A DNA stretch of 64,000 bases, from positions 156,764 to 220,763 of the forward strand of contig NZ_JAKWBN010000004.1 in the NCBI RefSeq assembly GCF_022511585.1. Direction: 5' to 3'. Position 1 is the stretch's first letter. Every line of letters starts with the position of its first letter. The notes below the pieces were generated by a model. The model saw only the letters and a list, made by a program, of their open reading frames with translations, made no database searches and was not told the origin of the DNA. Positions 52,444-60,724 of the stretch are shown piece by piece. The DNA is from Shimazuella soli (GTDB lineage Bacteria; Bacillota; Bacilli; Thermoactinomycetales; Thermoactinomycetaceae). The translations under genes and the position numbers were made by a program.

Positions 52444-52644
52444 TTATCTTTTAAGTGTTATTGAATATTGAATTTCCACTGAACTACTGGAAGCCCCTGT
52501 CGACAAACTACTCGAAGAGCCAAAGTAAATCCGCTCAAGGGTAAGCATCCCACTTGGAGTGATATCCATCTTAGTGGGGCTACTTTTCATTATGTTTGGT
52601 TTTCTAAACATGAACAATATGCTATATGAACCACTATTGTGCAT
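52444..52644 (-). CDS. Hypothetical Ser-rich protein, 66 residues
   Basis: Starts at an ATG that overlaps the stop of the upstream frame (TGATG), with GGAAG 4 bases before. Beta-rich pattern: MKSSPTKMDITPSGMLTLERIYFG, SSSSLSTGASSSS, VEIQYSITLKR. The overlap suggests coupling with the frame at 52644-52937. No family recognised. Confidence 0.4.
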   Translation of the reverse strand: MHNSGSYSILFMFRKPNIMKSSPTKMDITPSGMLTLERIYFGSSSSLSTGASSSSVEIQYSITLKR

Positions 52645-52937
52645 CAGGCTTCCATGTTTTGTAATACCTGCTTTTCTGTGCTACGTAGGAACTGTATGGT
52701 AGCTCTAATATCCTCATATGTACTCTGAAGCTCTTCTGCGTTTAAATCTAATTCATTGTTTTCTTGTCCAGTCTTTACCATTGCGGTACTTTGTCTTCGT
52801 TTTCCAATCTTTGGTGTTGGCTTAGCAGATTTGTTATATTGCTTATTCTGTTTGTGATTTATCGGAACAACTTTCCTTTGTTTCAGTCGTTTCTCCCTAT
52901 ATATTCTCTCTGCGTTCGGATAACCTTCAAGCAGTAT
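52644..52937 (-). pseudogene. Reading frame without start, probable gene remnant
   Basis: 98 codons open on the minus strand: LLEGYPNAERIYREKRLKQR, then KVVPINHKQNKQYNKSAKP, ending ELQSTYEDIRATIQFLRST and NMEA. Rich in Lys/Arg in the first half, helical in the second. There is no ATG/GTG/TTG until 45 codons from the end, so the 5' part has been lost, or only the last 45 codons are translated. It touches the next frame by TGATG. Unknown; phage-like in feel. Confidence 0.4.
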
Positions 52938-52996
52938 TCAAATGAATTGATACTACTGGAGGACTGAAATGCTAGGTCGATTCCATCCAGGATTTC

Positions 52997-53101
52997 TTGC
53001 TTTGCAAAGCCCTCTACAGTACACTTATTTCTCTGGCCGAATACTTCAATGTTTCAATAGACTATTTAGTAGGAAGAACGGATAATCCCAAAATACATTG
53101 A
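52997..53101 (+). pseudogene. C-terminal remnant of an XRE-type repressor
   Basis: The plus strand reads LYSTLISLAEYFNVSIDYLV then GRTDNPKIH and a stop. L-A-E-Y-F-N-V-S-I-D-Y-L-V-G-R-T-D is the standard end of an XRE/Cro HTH domain (family pattern T-L-x-x-L-A-x-x-F-x-V-S-x-D-x-L-L-G). The first helices of the HTH are not found upstream. Confidence 0.6.
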
Positions 53102-53165
53102 GTTACAAATAAAAGTTCTAGGTACTTTGAGCTCTAACCCACGATATCAAGAAAGGAAAATACAT

Positions 53166-53400
53166 ATGTCCGAATTAACCGATAATCAAAAATACATTAG
53201 TCTGCTTATCCAAAGCCTTGGAAAAATGGATGAACGATTCGATGACCTGAAACAATGACGAGAACAACAAAATCGAATCATCGATAAATCAAGAAACTAA
53301 AATTGAAAACCAAAAAAAAGCATTAGAACCCGTTTTAGAGAAGCTAAATATGCACTCAGTTGAGGAATATATTAAAATTTTAAATACTGAGAATCACTAA
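53166..53400 (+). pseudogene. Short interrupted gene ending in a terminator
   Basis: ATG frame MSELTDNQKYISLLIQSLGK, then MDERFDDLKQ and a TGA; after a further frameshift the pattern resumes as KKALEPVLEKLNMHSVEEYI to TENH and a stop. AAGGAAAAT stands before the ATG. The two parts together (about 75 residues, coiled-coil-like) look like one small accessory protein interrupted by a stop and a frameshift. Confidence 0.4.
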
Positions 53401-53402
53401 TG

Positions 53403-53422
53403 CAGCCCATTAGGGCTTTTTT
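53403..53422 (+). terminator. Terminator after the interrupted small gene
   Basis: AGCCC-ATTA-GGGCT followed by TTTTT, 3 bases after the TAA. Confidence 0.75.
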
Positions 53423-53557
53423 ATTTGCACTCAAAAAAGCTAACACCTTAAGTGTTAACTTCTATTTAAAATAGAACGAATATAATCTCCTGTTATAAGT
53501 TCTAGACAAGACTATATCCACATTTCAATCCTCTGATAGATGGCCTACTAAAATGGA

Positions 53558-54115
53558 TCAGTAATACTCATAATAACGTTTCATTTCAGACTCCCATTCT
53601 TGTTTAAAACTTCTTATATGATCAAGCTGTCCATCAACACCAGAAAAGAAATTTTCTAGTTCGTCCATTCTTTTCTTTAAATTTACTAGATCAATAAAGT
53701 GTTCTTTTTCTAGCATTGGTTCAAGTCGCTTGTTAATTGGGTACCTGAACTTAAATGACCTCCCATCAAATTTGTGAAATTGCAATATATAGTCTTGAAC
53801 TATAAGTAATGTGTCATCATCCTTTGAAGAATTTGCCTCTTTAATTATAGGCTCTACTTTTAACCATAGATTTTCTAAGTTATGACCTACCTTACCTATG
53901 GTTTTGATTTTTTGCTGTACATTATCATCAGAATAAGATATATAGATTGATTTCATTGCTAACTCAAGGTACTGCCTATATAGAAAAATTATTGGAAAGA
54001 TAAAAGTATCAAGAATAGCAATTCTTTCTGAGTCTATTGCATTTTCAACTTGTGACTTTTCTTTGTTATCATGAACTGTGACAAGGTGTTTTTGTTTAGA
54101 AGGAATTTGTAGAAT
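53558..54115 (-). pseudogene. Hypothetical gene lacking its 5' end
   Basis: The ATG frame at 53558-53956 (132 residues, MKSIYISYSDDNVQQKIK...) continues upstream without stop: VTVHDNKEKSQVENAIDSER, IAILDTFIFPIIFLYRQYLE, LA-MKSI. The segment FPIIFLYRQYLELAMKS forms one helix that the ATG would cut in the middle, so translation from there is doubtful. No start codon is found before the divergent VOC gene at 54167. Related hypothetical proteins with I-I-F-L-Y-R-x-Y-L-E-L are known in Firmicutes, function unknown. Confidence 0.45.
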
Positions 54116-54166
54116 AGTTATGAAGATGATCAGATAATAAATTTTTACACATAAGGAGAGAAAACT

Positions 54167-54616
54167 ATGGCAAAAAACAAATTACTAAGAATGGACAATG
54201 TCGGCATCGTTGTAGAATCCCTTGATGACGCAATCTCTTTCTTCGAAGAGATTGGCTTGAAGCTCGAAGGGCGAGCCACTGTCGAAGGTGAATGGGCTGG
54301 TCGTGTAACCGGGTTAGGTTCTCAATGTGTAGAAATTGCTATGATGGTTACTCCAGATGGCCACAGCCGACTTGAACTTTCGCGATTTCTTACCCCACCT
54401 ACTATATCAGATCACCGGACTGCTCCTGTAAACGCCCTCGGTTATCTACGCGTCATGTTCACCGTTGAAGACATTGACGAAATGGTATCCAGACTTACTA
54501 AGTATGGTGCTCAACTTGTTGGCGAAGTGGTTCAGTACGAGGACTCGTATCGGCTCTGCTACATTCGTGGAATCGAAGGACTTCTAATCGGTTTGGCGGA
54601 ACAACTCGGCTCCTGA
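54167..54616 (+). CDS. VOC-superfamily (glyoxalase/bleomycin resistance-like) protein
   Basis: 149 residues: LLRMDNVGIVVESLDDAISFFEEIGLKLEG in the first half and LGYLRVMFTVEDIDEMVSRLTKYGAQLVGEV in the second, the paired beta-alpha-beta-beta-beta modules of the vicinal oxygen chelate fold. RBS AAGGAGAG 8 bases before the ATG. GC-richer than its surroundings. Its 3' end replaces the missing part of the convergent cas10 remnant, so it may have arrived with the deletion. Substrate unknown. Confidence 0.88.
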   Translation: MAKNKLLRMDNVGIVVESLDDAISFFEEIGLKLEGRATVEGEWAGRVTGLGSQCVEIAMMVTPDGHSRLELSRFLTPPTISDHRTAPVNALGYLRVMFTVEDIDEMVSRLTKYGAQLVGEVVQYEDSYRLCYIRGIEGLLIGLAEQLGS

Positions 54617-55003
54617 GTGCCATTTCCTAAATCGGCTGCAGGCTCCACCACGTTGTTCCATATGGTATTTGCGATACGAAACCATGCTTTCTTTACTGCT
54701 TTTACGGTTTGATCAGGATGATAATCAGGTCCTAGTTCCGCAAAAAAGCGATTGGGAATACTTCCAATCCATGGACCTTGCTTTTCATTGTGATAGACAG
54801 CTTGTAGCAAAGGATCCACTATCTTTGTTTTATTGTGAACATGTGGAAAATTAATCTTCCCACTATATTTCATCACATCACTCATGAGCATGTGCTGCCA
54901 GATACGATAATAAAAACGAACTTGCTAACAAATCCCTTGTTCGCCTAGATTGTGCCACAAACTCTTGGACTGGGCCGATAGTAAAATGCATTTTCTTTGT
55001 CAT
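54617..55003 (-). pseudogene. N-terminal remnant of type III-B CRISPR cas10 (cmr2)
   Basis: From ATG 55003, with GGAGGTG 8 bases upstream, the frame reads [39 protein letters not shown] and then stops. The next frame continues at once: [71 protein letters not shown]. This matches the N-terminus of Cmr2/Cas10 (F-x-I-G-P-V-Q-x-F-I-x-x-x-R-x-T-R-D; G-x-x-P-N-R-F). One extra base near 54890 breaks the frame, and everything after about 125 residues is gone, including the HD/GGDD palm core. No CRISPR array or other cas gene is in the window. Confidence 0.8.
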
Positions 55004-55636
55004 GAGTGAAGCACCTCCAAATGAAAACCGTTTGTGCACAAATATGCTCCAAATAACTCCAATCCCGCTTCGAAATGAGGATGAGGTAATGTTGTTTGAA
55101 GAGGTAGAAAATAAATCGGTAGATTTGTCTTTGGTATTAACAACCCACTTAGTACATATAAAACGAAATTCAGAATACAGACATCCCAGTTCCCTTACCA
55201 GATTTCTGGATTTATCATCATTTTTTTGTTTGAATCTCCCCTTTTCTTCCTCTCATTTTTAACAGTAAAGCAAGTGAAACAATAGAATCTACTGTCAATT
55301 GCAACAACTCTCCATCTATCTAGTTTAGTTTGTCCAAGGTTTGTACCCTACAGCTACACTGTCTATAATCCAAAATGTGTTGACAAGTAATTTATTTTAT
55401 ATAAAAATAGCATAGATAATTTAAAAATAAAATAATTCCATATAGATGACAATTATCCTGTTGAACAAGCAAACCCTCATTCCCCTTATGACGGTTCACC
55501 AAATAACAAAAATGCTACTACTGAAAGAAGGTAACCGATATGCATATGCTCGCTAATCATTTAGAAACACAAGTAGTATTTGCTCAATCACCTCCCTATA
55601 TCTTTTGAAAAAATCATTCATGAAGGGGAATTCATT
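55004..55636. other. Region between cas10 remnant and second YczE gene
   Basis: No supported gene. On the minus strand a start-less frame of about 65 codons ends with TGA overlapping the cas10 ATG (ATGA), reading [17 protein letters not shown] near its end. Its position suggests the tail of an upstream cmr gene, but I cannot name it. At about 55380 TTGACA begins a promoter-like AT-rich stretch reading towards the YczE gene. Confidence 0.4.
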
Positions 55637-56278
55637 ATGAGGAAAAAGTTTTTGCTTCATCCGATGGTGATTCGATATAGTATGTTCATGCTTGGATTGG
55701 CAGTCATGGGTTATGGAATCGGCATGATGATTGAAGCCCATTTAGGTGTTGCTCCATGGGACACACTGCATATCGGTTTACAAAATACGTTTGGACTAAC
55801 CATTGGGATGTGGTCGCAAATTATGGGAGCTATCATCATTCTTGCGACTTATTTCATTGGTAAAATCAAGCCAAATATAGGTATGTTTTTGAACATGTTT
55901 TTCTTTGGCCTGTTTATTGACTTATTCATGTGGTTAAAATGGCTCCCTTCTGGGGAGACTCTTATCGAACGAATCTGCTTGTTTACTGCCGGTTTGCTAA
56001 TTTATACATTTGGTACGGGTATGTATATCTCACCACGGATCGGAGCTGGACCGCGCGATAGCTTTATGTTAGTTTTGCATGAACGAATGGGCTGGAGCAT
56101 CAGCAAAACCCGGATCGGAATTGAATGCACAGTCACATTGTTTGGCTTTTTGTTCGGAGGACCAGTTTCTGTTGGTACACTGTTAACAGCACTGACCATC
56201 GGACCTTTGATCAAACAGTTTATCCCTCTGTGGGAACGAATAATGGCAAAACCGTACGGCACACAGTTGAGCGATTAG
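55637..56278 (+). CDS. YczE-family membrane protein (copy 2)
   Basis: 213 residues from ATG 55637 (GAAGGGGAA upstream). Six hydrophobic segments; YGIGMMIEAHLGVAPWDTLHIGLQNTFGLTIGMW and ISPRIGAGPRDSFMLVLHERMGWSISKTRIGIE are the YczE family signatures, closer to B. subtilis YczE than the copy at 28285. Function not established. Confidence 0.87.
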   Translation: MRKKFLLHPMVIRYSMFMLGLAVMGYGIGMMIEAHLGVAPWDTLHIGLQNTFGLTIGMWSQIMGAIIILATYFIGKIKPNIGMFLNMFFFGLFIDLFMWLKWLPSGETLIERICLFTAGLLIYTFGTGMYISPRIGAGPRDSFMLVLHERMGWSISKTRIGIECTVTLFGFLFGGPVSVGTLLTALTIGPLIKQFIPLWERIMAKPYGTQLSD

Positions 56279-56288
56279 AAATGCAGTG

Positions 56289-56321
56289 AAACACCACATG
56301 AGGATTTCTTATGTGGTGTTT
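56289..56321 (+). terminator. Terminator of YczE copy 2
   Basis: AAACACCACAT pairs with ATGTGGTGTTT, then TT; 10 bases after the stop. Confidence 0.8.
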
Positions 56322-56470
56322 TGCATTCTAAATTCAATGATTATGATCTTTTGGATTTTCCCGCTCGCAATCTATCATTCATGATCCTTTCGAACTTTGA
56401 GCATAAAAAAGACTACTGGTAAGAGTAAAGGAAAAAACTAACTCCACGTTTGCTCTTGTCCAAGTGGTGC

Positions 56471-57343
56471 TCAAGACAGGACAGCTGGCTTGAGCACTTC
56501 CTCACACCATTGACGGAAGCTGGTAGGGGTAGTGGATTCAGGAGTGCGTGGCTCGGTGTTATAGAGCCCCCCATCAACTGATACCAGCAGGTTGACCAGC
56601 CATTTTGCTGACGCCTCAGTCGATCCGTGCTGCATCAGAGTTGCTTTGTAGGCTTCGCCGGAGACCTGCTGGTAGCGGATAGGCCGCTGGAGTACCTCGG
56701 ACATGATCTGAGCCATTTCATTGTAGGACAGGTCCTCGTATCCAAGGATCGGAAAATAGTCTTGCCCATTCCAAGTATTGTCCAGCAATAGTTTCGCCGC
56801 GACAGCTGCGATATCACGGGTGGCACAGGTAGGAAGCTTACGATCTCCAGAAATCGGGTAGAAGAACATACCTTGATGCTTGATGGACTTGACCTGCCAG
56901 AGGAGATTTTCCATGAACGCCGGCATCCGCAGCACCCGGTAGCTCACTCCGGTTTTCTCGATCATCTCGTCCATCACCCGTCCTGTCGAATCCGCATACG
57001 TGGCTTCCTTGTGACCCAGTCCTGCAACGTAGACCAAGCGCTTAATGTTTTGCCTAGTGATTGCCTCGCACAGAGGACGAGTGAATTCCTGCATGTGGCC
57101 GTTGAAACTTGCAGCGTTAGGATTAGGGGGCAGCAACCAGAAAACGCTATTGGCGCCCGCGAACGCCTCAGTGATAACATCGATATCGGTCAAAGATCCC
57201 TGAACCACCTCAACGCGCCCATGAGCCTTCGGGGACAAACGGGAAGGATTACGGGCAATCACGCGAATCGGCACGTCGCTATCGAGCACGTTGTCAAGTA
57301 CCTGATGGCCAATCTGCCCAGTAGGAGTGGCAATGACGATCAT
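56471..57343 (-). CDS. NmrA-family NAD(P)-binding protein
   Basis: 290 residues from ATG 57343 (GGAGGTGG upstream). MIVIATPTGQIGHQVLDNVL is a Rossmann loop (T-P-T-G-x-I-G), RVIARNPSRLSP suggests NADP(H), and VYVAGLGHKE plus YRVLRMPAFMENLLW match NmrA/HSCARG-like proteins. Substrate unknown; it may be an enzyme or redox sensor. GC-richer than the surroundings. A TetR-type regulator is divergent, with three similar dyads between. Confidence 0.87.
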   Translation of the reverse strand: MIVIATPTGQIGHQVLDNVLDSDVPIRVIARNPSRLSPKAHGRVEVVQGSLTDIDVITEAFAGANSVFWLLPPNPNAASFNGHMQEFTRPLCEAITRQNIKRLVYVAGLGHKEATYADSTGRVMDEMIEKTGVSYRVLRMPAFMENLLWQVKSIKHQGMFFYPISGDRKLPTCATRDIAAVAAKLLLDNTWNGQDYFPILGYEDLSYNEMAQIMSEVLQRPIRYQQVSGEAYKATLMQHGSTEASAKWLVNLLVSVDGGLYNTEPRTPESTTPTSFRQWCEEVLKPAVLS

Positions 57344-57482
57344 GTATACCACCTCCAAGAAAAATTTCGAATGACACTGGGTTCTCCAGATTGTGTTTTC
57401 ATCATTTCTTTCACATACAACATCCTTTCTTGCATTTTGCCGGTTCTAAATAACCTAAGTCTCCAAGATAAAAAATTACAGT

Positions 57483-57590
57483 GTTGCTTAGACAACATTT
57501 TCGTGTAAACTACACTGTATAATGAATCATAAGTTGTTTGAACAATCCAAGCAATCAGCAAATGGCCCTTATCGTTGTATAGACAACATT
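57483..57590. promoter_or_regulatory. Three GTTG-N6-CAAC operators in the NmrA/TetR intergenic region
   Basis: GTTGCTTAGACAACATT at 57483-57499 and GTTGTATAGACAACATT at 57574-57590 agree in 15 of 17 bases; a weaker copy GTTGTTTGAACAAT is at 57533-57546. Each is a GTTG-N6-CAAC/T dyad. They lie between the divergent starts and are the likely binding sites of the TetR regulator. Confidence 0.65.
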
Positions 57591-57676
57591 CATGCGTTTT
57601 TGTTGTCTTTGAGCTTAGGAGTTTTCTTGGTTTATTAATTAATGGAACCCTAAGTAATCCTAAGTGGAGGAGTGTA

Positions 57677-58267
57677 GTGGACATGCCAGTAAACGAAAAT
57701 GATCCCCGCGTGAAACGCACGCGTCAGTTGTTAATGCAGTCCTTTATAGAACTGCTTGAACAAAAGAAAAATATTTACTCCATTTCCGTGCAAGATATTA
57801 CTAATCGAGCGACTGTGAATCGCGCCACATTTTATGCGCACTTCGAAGATAAATATGCATTTCTTGAGTGTTGGATGAGGGGGAAATTTCAGAGGAAACT
57901 GAAAGAATCATTGCCTGATTTTTCAATTTCGGATATTACTAGCTTAAGAACCCTAATTCTAACTGTTTTCGTTTTTCTTGCTCATAATCGACAATATATG
58001 ATCCCAGCGAACAGTCAGTTTGAACCGCTGTTAGAAATTGCAATGCAAAAAGAACTTTATCAAATTTTGTTCAAATGGTTGAGTGAAGATTCGAATACTT
58101 CTGCCTCGCAAGAGATTGTGGAAACCACAGCCCTCGTCATCAGTTGGGGGATCTTGGGGTCAGCCGTCCAGTGGAGTCGAAATCCCCAAAATCGCACGGT
58201 TGAAGCGATGGTAAGAGACGTGTTGGTGGTTGTGGCGGCGGGTTTGGCACCCGTAATGGGTGGCTGA
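57677..58267 (+). CDS. TetR-family regulator
   Basis: 196 residues from GTG 57677 (GGAGG 6 bases upstream); ATG 57683 is the alternative. HTH: LMQSFIELLEQKKNIYSISVQDITNRATVNRATFYAHFEDKYAFLECWM, the variant seen in DhaS/YvdT-like TetR proteins. The C-terminal domain resembles TetR_C_33/8. Probably represses the divergent NmrA gene through the three dyads. Confidence 0.9.
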   Translation: MDMPVNENDPRVKRTRQLLMQSFIELLEQKKNIYSISVQDITNRATVNRATFYAHFEDKYAFLECWMRGKFQRKLKESLPDFSISDITSLRTLILTVFVFLAHNRQYMIPANSQFEPLLEIAMQKELYQILFKWLSEDSNTSASQEIVETTALVISWGILGSAVQWSRNPQNRTVEAMVRDVLVVVAAGLAPVMGG

Positions 58268-58628
58268 AGACATAGCTACCAACCGACCTGGGCTCGGTTA
58301 TGAACCAAATTTAGATCGAATCCAAGAATACAACTTATATAGCAAAACATACACTTTTTCTATTTGTTGAATACGCCTTGCGACAAACCAAGGTGAAGAC
58401 AGCTAAATAATCCCCATCCAGCATTAGAATCCCAGATAATTTTGAATACTGGGATTCTCTCTTTAAAAGACAAAAGATTCTCCTTTGAATACACAAATGG
58501 AAAGAACTACAAACAACAATATCCTTTTCAAGGAAAAATCCCATGCTAGAATATGTCAAGATCTTTGTATAAGCAAATCGAAATTATTATATTTCATTGG
58601 TTTCCGGGTTGTATATCCGTTTAGAACT
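58268..58628. other. Intergenic region with a hairpin
   Basis: No convincing gene. The only structure seen is the hairpin AGAATCCCAG/CTGGGATTCT at 58426-58458, followed by CTCTTT, which could end the tetR transcript or that of the convergent kinase gene. Confidence 0.4.
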
Positions 58629-59189
58629 TTAATACAACTGGAATTTTTCTTTTATGATTTTAGCAACTTCTTCTGCTTTTAAGTTTGTATTATTTATTTT
58701 AATATAGTTCTCCCTTGTTATTTCTCCCTCTGTCGAGTTTAATCTGTACTTTTGCATGGTGGTTTTTAAATGGTGTTCAGATTGCTCGATATTTCTTTTT
58801 GTAGGTTTTTGCTCAAGTCTGTGAGGAGATTTATTACGCTTAAGTCTTTCTTCTATATCCGCTTCCAGTTCAACAAAGTAAACAGTGCCACCCTTTGATT
58901 CAAACATGTCGCAAACTTTTTGAACAAAATCCCAGTCTCCTTGTTGGTCAAAAGCCCATACATAAGTGAAAATTAAACCGTATAAATCACTTTCGGCCAC
59001 AGCTTTAAATATTTCTTGGCGAAACAAATCTGATAGTCTCCACGATTCAGCACTGAATCCAAAATAAGGATAAACTAGTTCAATCGTCATATGATTATGG
59101 AAAAGCTTCAGTTCTGTTATCTTTTCTAGTTCTTGTCCAATAGTCATTTTACCAACAGCTTGTGGTCCAAATAATAAAACAAACTTCAT
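58629..59189 (-). CDS. P-loop kinase-like protein (AAA_33/shikimate-kinase-like)
   Basis: 186 residues from ATG 59189 (GGGGGAA upstream). Walker A GPQAVGKMTIGQEL at residues about 8-21; VYFVELEADIEERLKRNKS is the lid-type region, ending with an E-rich helix. Similar small P-loop proteins are annotated as shikimate-kinase-like or zeta-toxin-like kinases; the substrate is not known. Single gene. Confidence 0.8.
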   Translation of the reverse strand: MKFVLLFGPQAVGKMTIGQELEKITELKLFHNHMTIELVYPYFGFSAESWRLSDLFRQEIFKAVAESDLYGLIFTYVWAFDQQGDWDFVQKVCDMFESKGGTVYFVELEADIEERLKRNKSPHRLEQKPTKRNIEQSEHHLKTTMQKYRLNSTEGEITRENYIKINNTNLKAEEVAKIIKEKFQLY

Positions 59190-59276
59190 GCGATTCCCCC
59201 TAACTTCATTCAATAAATATTCCTAATATTATATCATTTATAACTAATGTCTACTTTGATCTACGAAAAGCGCTAG

Positions 59277-59327
59277 GACTTTAAATATCAAAATGTGTAC
59301 GAAATTCTAAAAATAAGCCTTTATTAA
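59277..59327 (+). pseudogene. Tail remnant of a second iron alcohol dehydrogenase
   Basis: Sixteen codons (DFKYQNVYEILKISLY) before a stop match the C-terminus of the intact enzyme at 46045 ([12 protein letters not shown]). At DNA level the stretch TGTGTACGAAATTCTAAAAA is identical in both places. Nothing else of the gene remains. Confidence 0.5.
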
Positions 59328-59336
59328 AGAAAACAT

Positions 59337-59366
59337 TTGACGCATCAGCTATGATGCGCGTATAGT
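59337..59366 (+). promoter_or_regulatory. Promoter of the corA transcript
   Basis: -35 TTGACG and -10 TATAGT with an 18-base spacer, about 25 bases before the riboswitch. The spacer contains GCATCA-gcta-TGATGC, a small dyad that might be an additional operator. Confidence 0.6.
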
Positions 59367-59387
59367 ATAGAAGGAATTAAAAATTAA

Positions 59388-59545
59388 CTTACCGTTAGGT
59401 GAGGCTCCTGTATAGAGAGAAGCTACTGCCCAAAAATGTCGAAAGACGCCAATGGGTAGAACAGGAAAGATCGGCTTAAGGTCTTTCTTAACGTAGCTGG
59501 CATAAGCCTATGCTATACAGTGCTAAAACTCAACGAGAGGTAGGT
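59388..59545 (+). ncRNA. M-box (ykoK) magnesium riboswitch
   Basis: Conserved M-box blocks appear in order: ACCGTTAGGTGAGGCTCCTG, then AGCTACTGCCCAAAAATGTC, GAAAGACGCCAATGGGTAGA, and GCCTATGCTATACAGTGCTA with AAACTCAACGAG. In known members Mg2+ binding compacts the RNA and exposes a terminator. The downstream gene is a CorA-type Mg2+ transporter, which fits. An intrinsic terminator follows at 59576-59606. Confidence 0.92.
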
Positions 59546-59575
59546 TTTGTCGGCTGCGCATTTTTTCTGTGCTGT

Positions 59576-59606
59576 AAAACCTTCGCTCATTGAGTGGAAG
59601 GTTTTT
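59576..59606 (+). terminator. Riboswitch-controlled terminator
   Basis: AAAACCTTC pairs with GAAGGTTTT followed by T. The upstream segment AGGTAGGTTTTG at 59538-59549 could compete for the left arm (AAAACCTT) as antiterminator. Confidence 0.75.
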
Positions 59607-59631
59607 CTGTTTACATCCATCAAGGGAGGTG

Positions 59632-59729
59632 GGGATCATTCTTACCGATGATCCGGCTATAGGAGATACGTCGATCGTTATACAACATTACACATGTCCA
59701 AGTAAGAATGATTCCCTTTTTACTTGGAT
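59632..59729 (+). promoter_or_regulatory. Second, bistable RNA structure in the corA leader
   Basis: GGGGATCATTCTTAC (59631-59645) can pair with GTAAGAATGATTCCC (59702-59716) over about 15 bp with one G-U. Alternatively TCCAAGTAA (59697-59705) pairs with TTACTTGGA (59720-59728). The two pairings exclude each other because they share bases 59702-59705. It lies between the riboswitch terminator and the corA RBS. Its role is inferred only from pairing. Confidence 0.5.
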
Positions 59730-59753
59730 GTGATGAAACAGAGGTGAACATCC

Positions 59754-60692
59754 ATGCTAAAAGTGTATCGTTCCAATACCCAAGGGCAACTTGCACTTGT
59801 AAATCAATTTGAAAAAGGCACTTGGATTCATTTGATCAATCCAACCGAACAAGAAATCAATGATGTAGTACTCGCTGCCCAAATCCCCGAATACTTCATC
59901 AAAGATCCATTGGACCCAGAAGAAAAATCACGGATTGAAAAAGAAGACGAAGGCACTCTCATTATTATAGATTTGCCCATCATGACACCCAATGGCACCA
60001 AAAGAGAAAAATTTATTACCATTCCGCTCGGAATCATCGTCACAAGAGACTTCTTGATCACTGTGTGTCTAAAAGAAACACCAATTTTAGAAGATTTCAC
60101 ACGCAAAAAAGTGAAAAACTTTTTTACCTTCATGAAAACGCGCTTTGTCTTACAGCTTTTAAATGCCGTATCTACGTACTACCTAGCATATTTAAAACAG
60201 ATTAACCGAAAAACAAATGAAATTGAAAAAGAGCTACGGCAATCCTTAAAAAACCAAGAACTCTTTTCCCTGCTGAACTTGCAAAAAAGCTTGGTTTACT
60301 TCACCACTTCGCTAAAAACGAATCAAGTGGTGACTCAAAAAATATCCCGTGGACAACATTTACGACTTTATGATCAAGACCAAGAATTACTAGAAGATGT
60401 CATCATTGAAAATAGACAGGCGATTGAAATGGCAGAAATTTATACTCCCATTGTCAGTGGCTTAATGGATACTTTTGCTTCTGTCATCTCTAACAATGTG
60501 AATAATGTCATGAAAATCCTAACATCCCTAACCATTATTTTGACGTTCCCTATTATGATTGCGAGTGTATATGGGATGAACATTCCTATTCCTTTCCAAC
60601 ACTCCCCCCATGCTTTTGCTGTCATTATGATTGCTTCAGTTTTATTGTCTAGCATTACTACGTTTGTGTTTTGGAAAAAGCGGTATTTATGA
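59754..60692 (+). CDS. corA: CorA-family magnesium transporter
   Basis: 312 residues: long cytoplasmic N-terminal domain with helices, and two C-terminal membrane helices with the CorA signature YGMN at the end of the first (IMIASVYGMNIPIPF). Forms a pentameric Mg2+ channel. RBS GAGGTG 7 bases before the ATG. Under M-box control (59388-59545), so expected to be made when Mg2+ is scarce. Confidence 0.93.
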   Translation: MLKVYRSNTQGQLALVNQFEKGTWIHLINPTEQEINDVVLAAQIPEYFIKDPLDPEEKSRIEKEDEGTLIIIDLPIMTPNGTKREKFITIPLGIIVTRDFLITVCLKETPILEDFTRKKVKNFFTFMKTRFVLQLLNAVSTYYLAYLKQINRKTNEIEKELRQSLKNQELFSLLNLQKSLVYFTTSLKTNQVVTQKISRGQHLRLYDQDQELLEDVIIENRQAIEMAEIYTPIVSGLMDTFASVISNNVNNVMKILTSLTIILTFPIMIASVYGMNIPIPFQHSPHAFAVIMIASVLLSSITTFVFWKKRYL

Positions 60693-60695
60693 GGG

Positions 60696-60724
60696 AAAAA
60701 GCTGGCCTTGATGGTCAGCTTTTT
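60696..60724 (+). terminator. Terminator of corA
   Basis: AAAAAGCTGgCC pairs with GGtCAGCTTTTT, then TTT; 4 bases after the stop. Confidence 0.8.

Noticed and set aside
55002..55262. 86-codon plus-strand frame upstream of the second YczE gene
   Set aside because: Antisense to the cas operon remnant, no motif and no RBS.
54617..55636. CRISPR repeat array near the cas10 remnant
   Set aside because: No regularly spaced direct repeats were found here or elsewhere in the window.
56873..57508. 211-codon plus-strand frame opposite the NmrA gene
   Set aside because: Arises from the GC-richer codons of the NmrA gene; no motif, and it runs through the TetR operator region.
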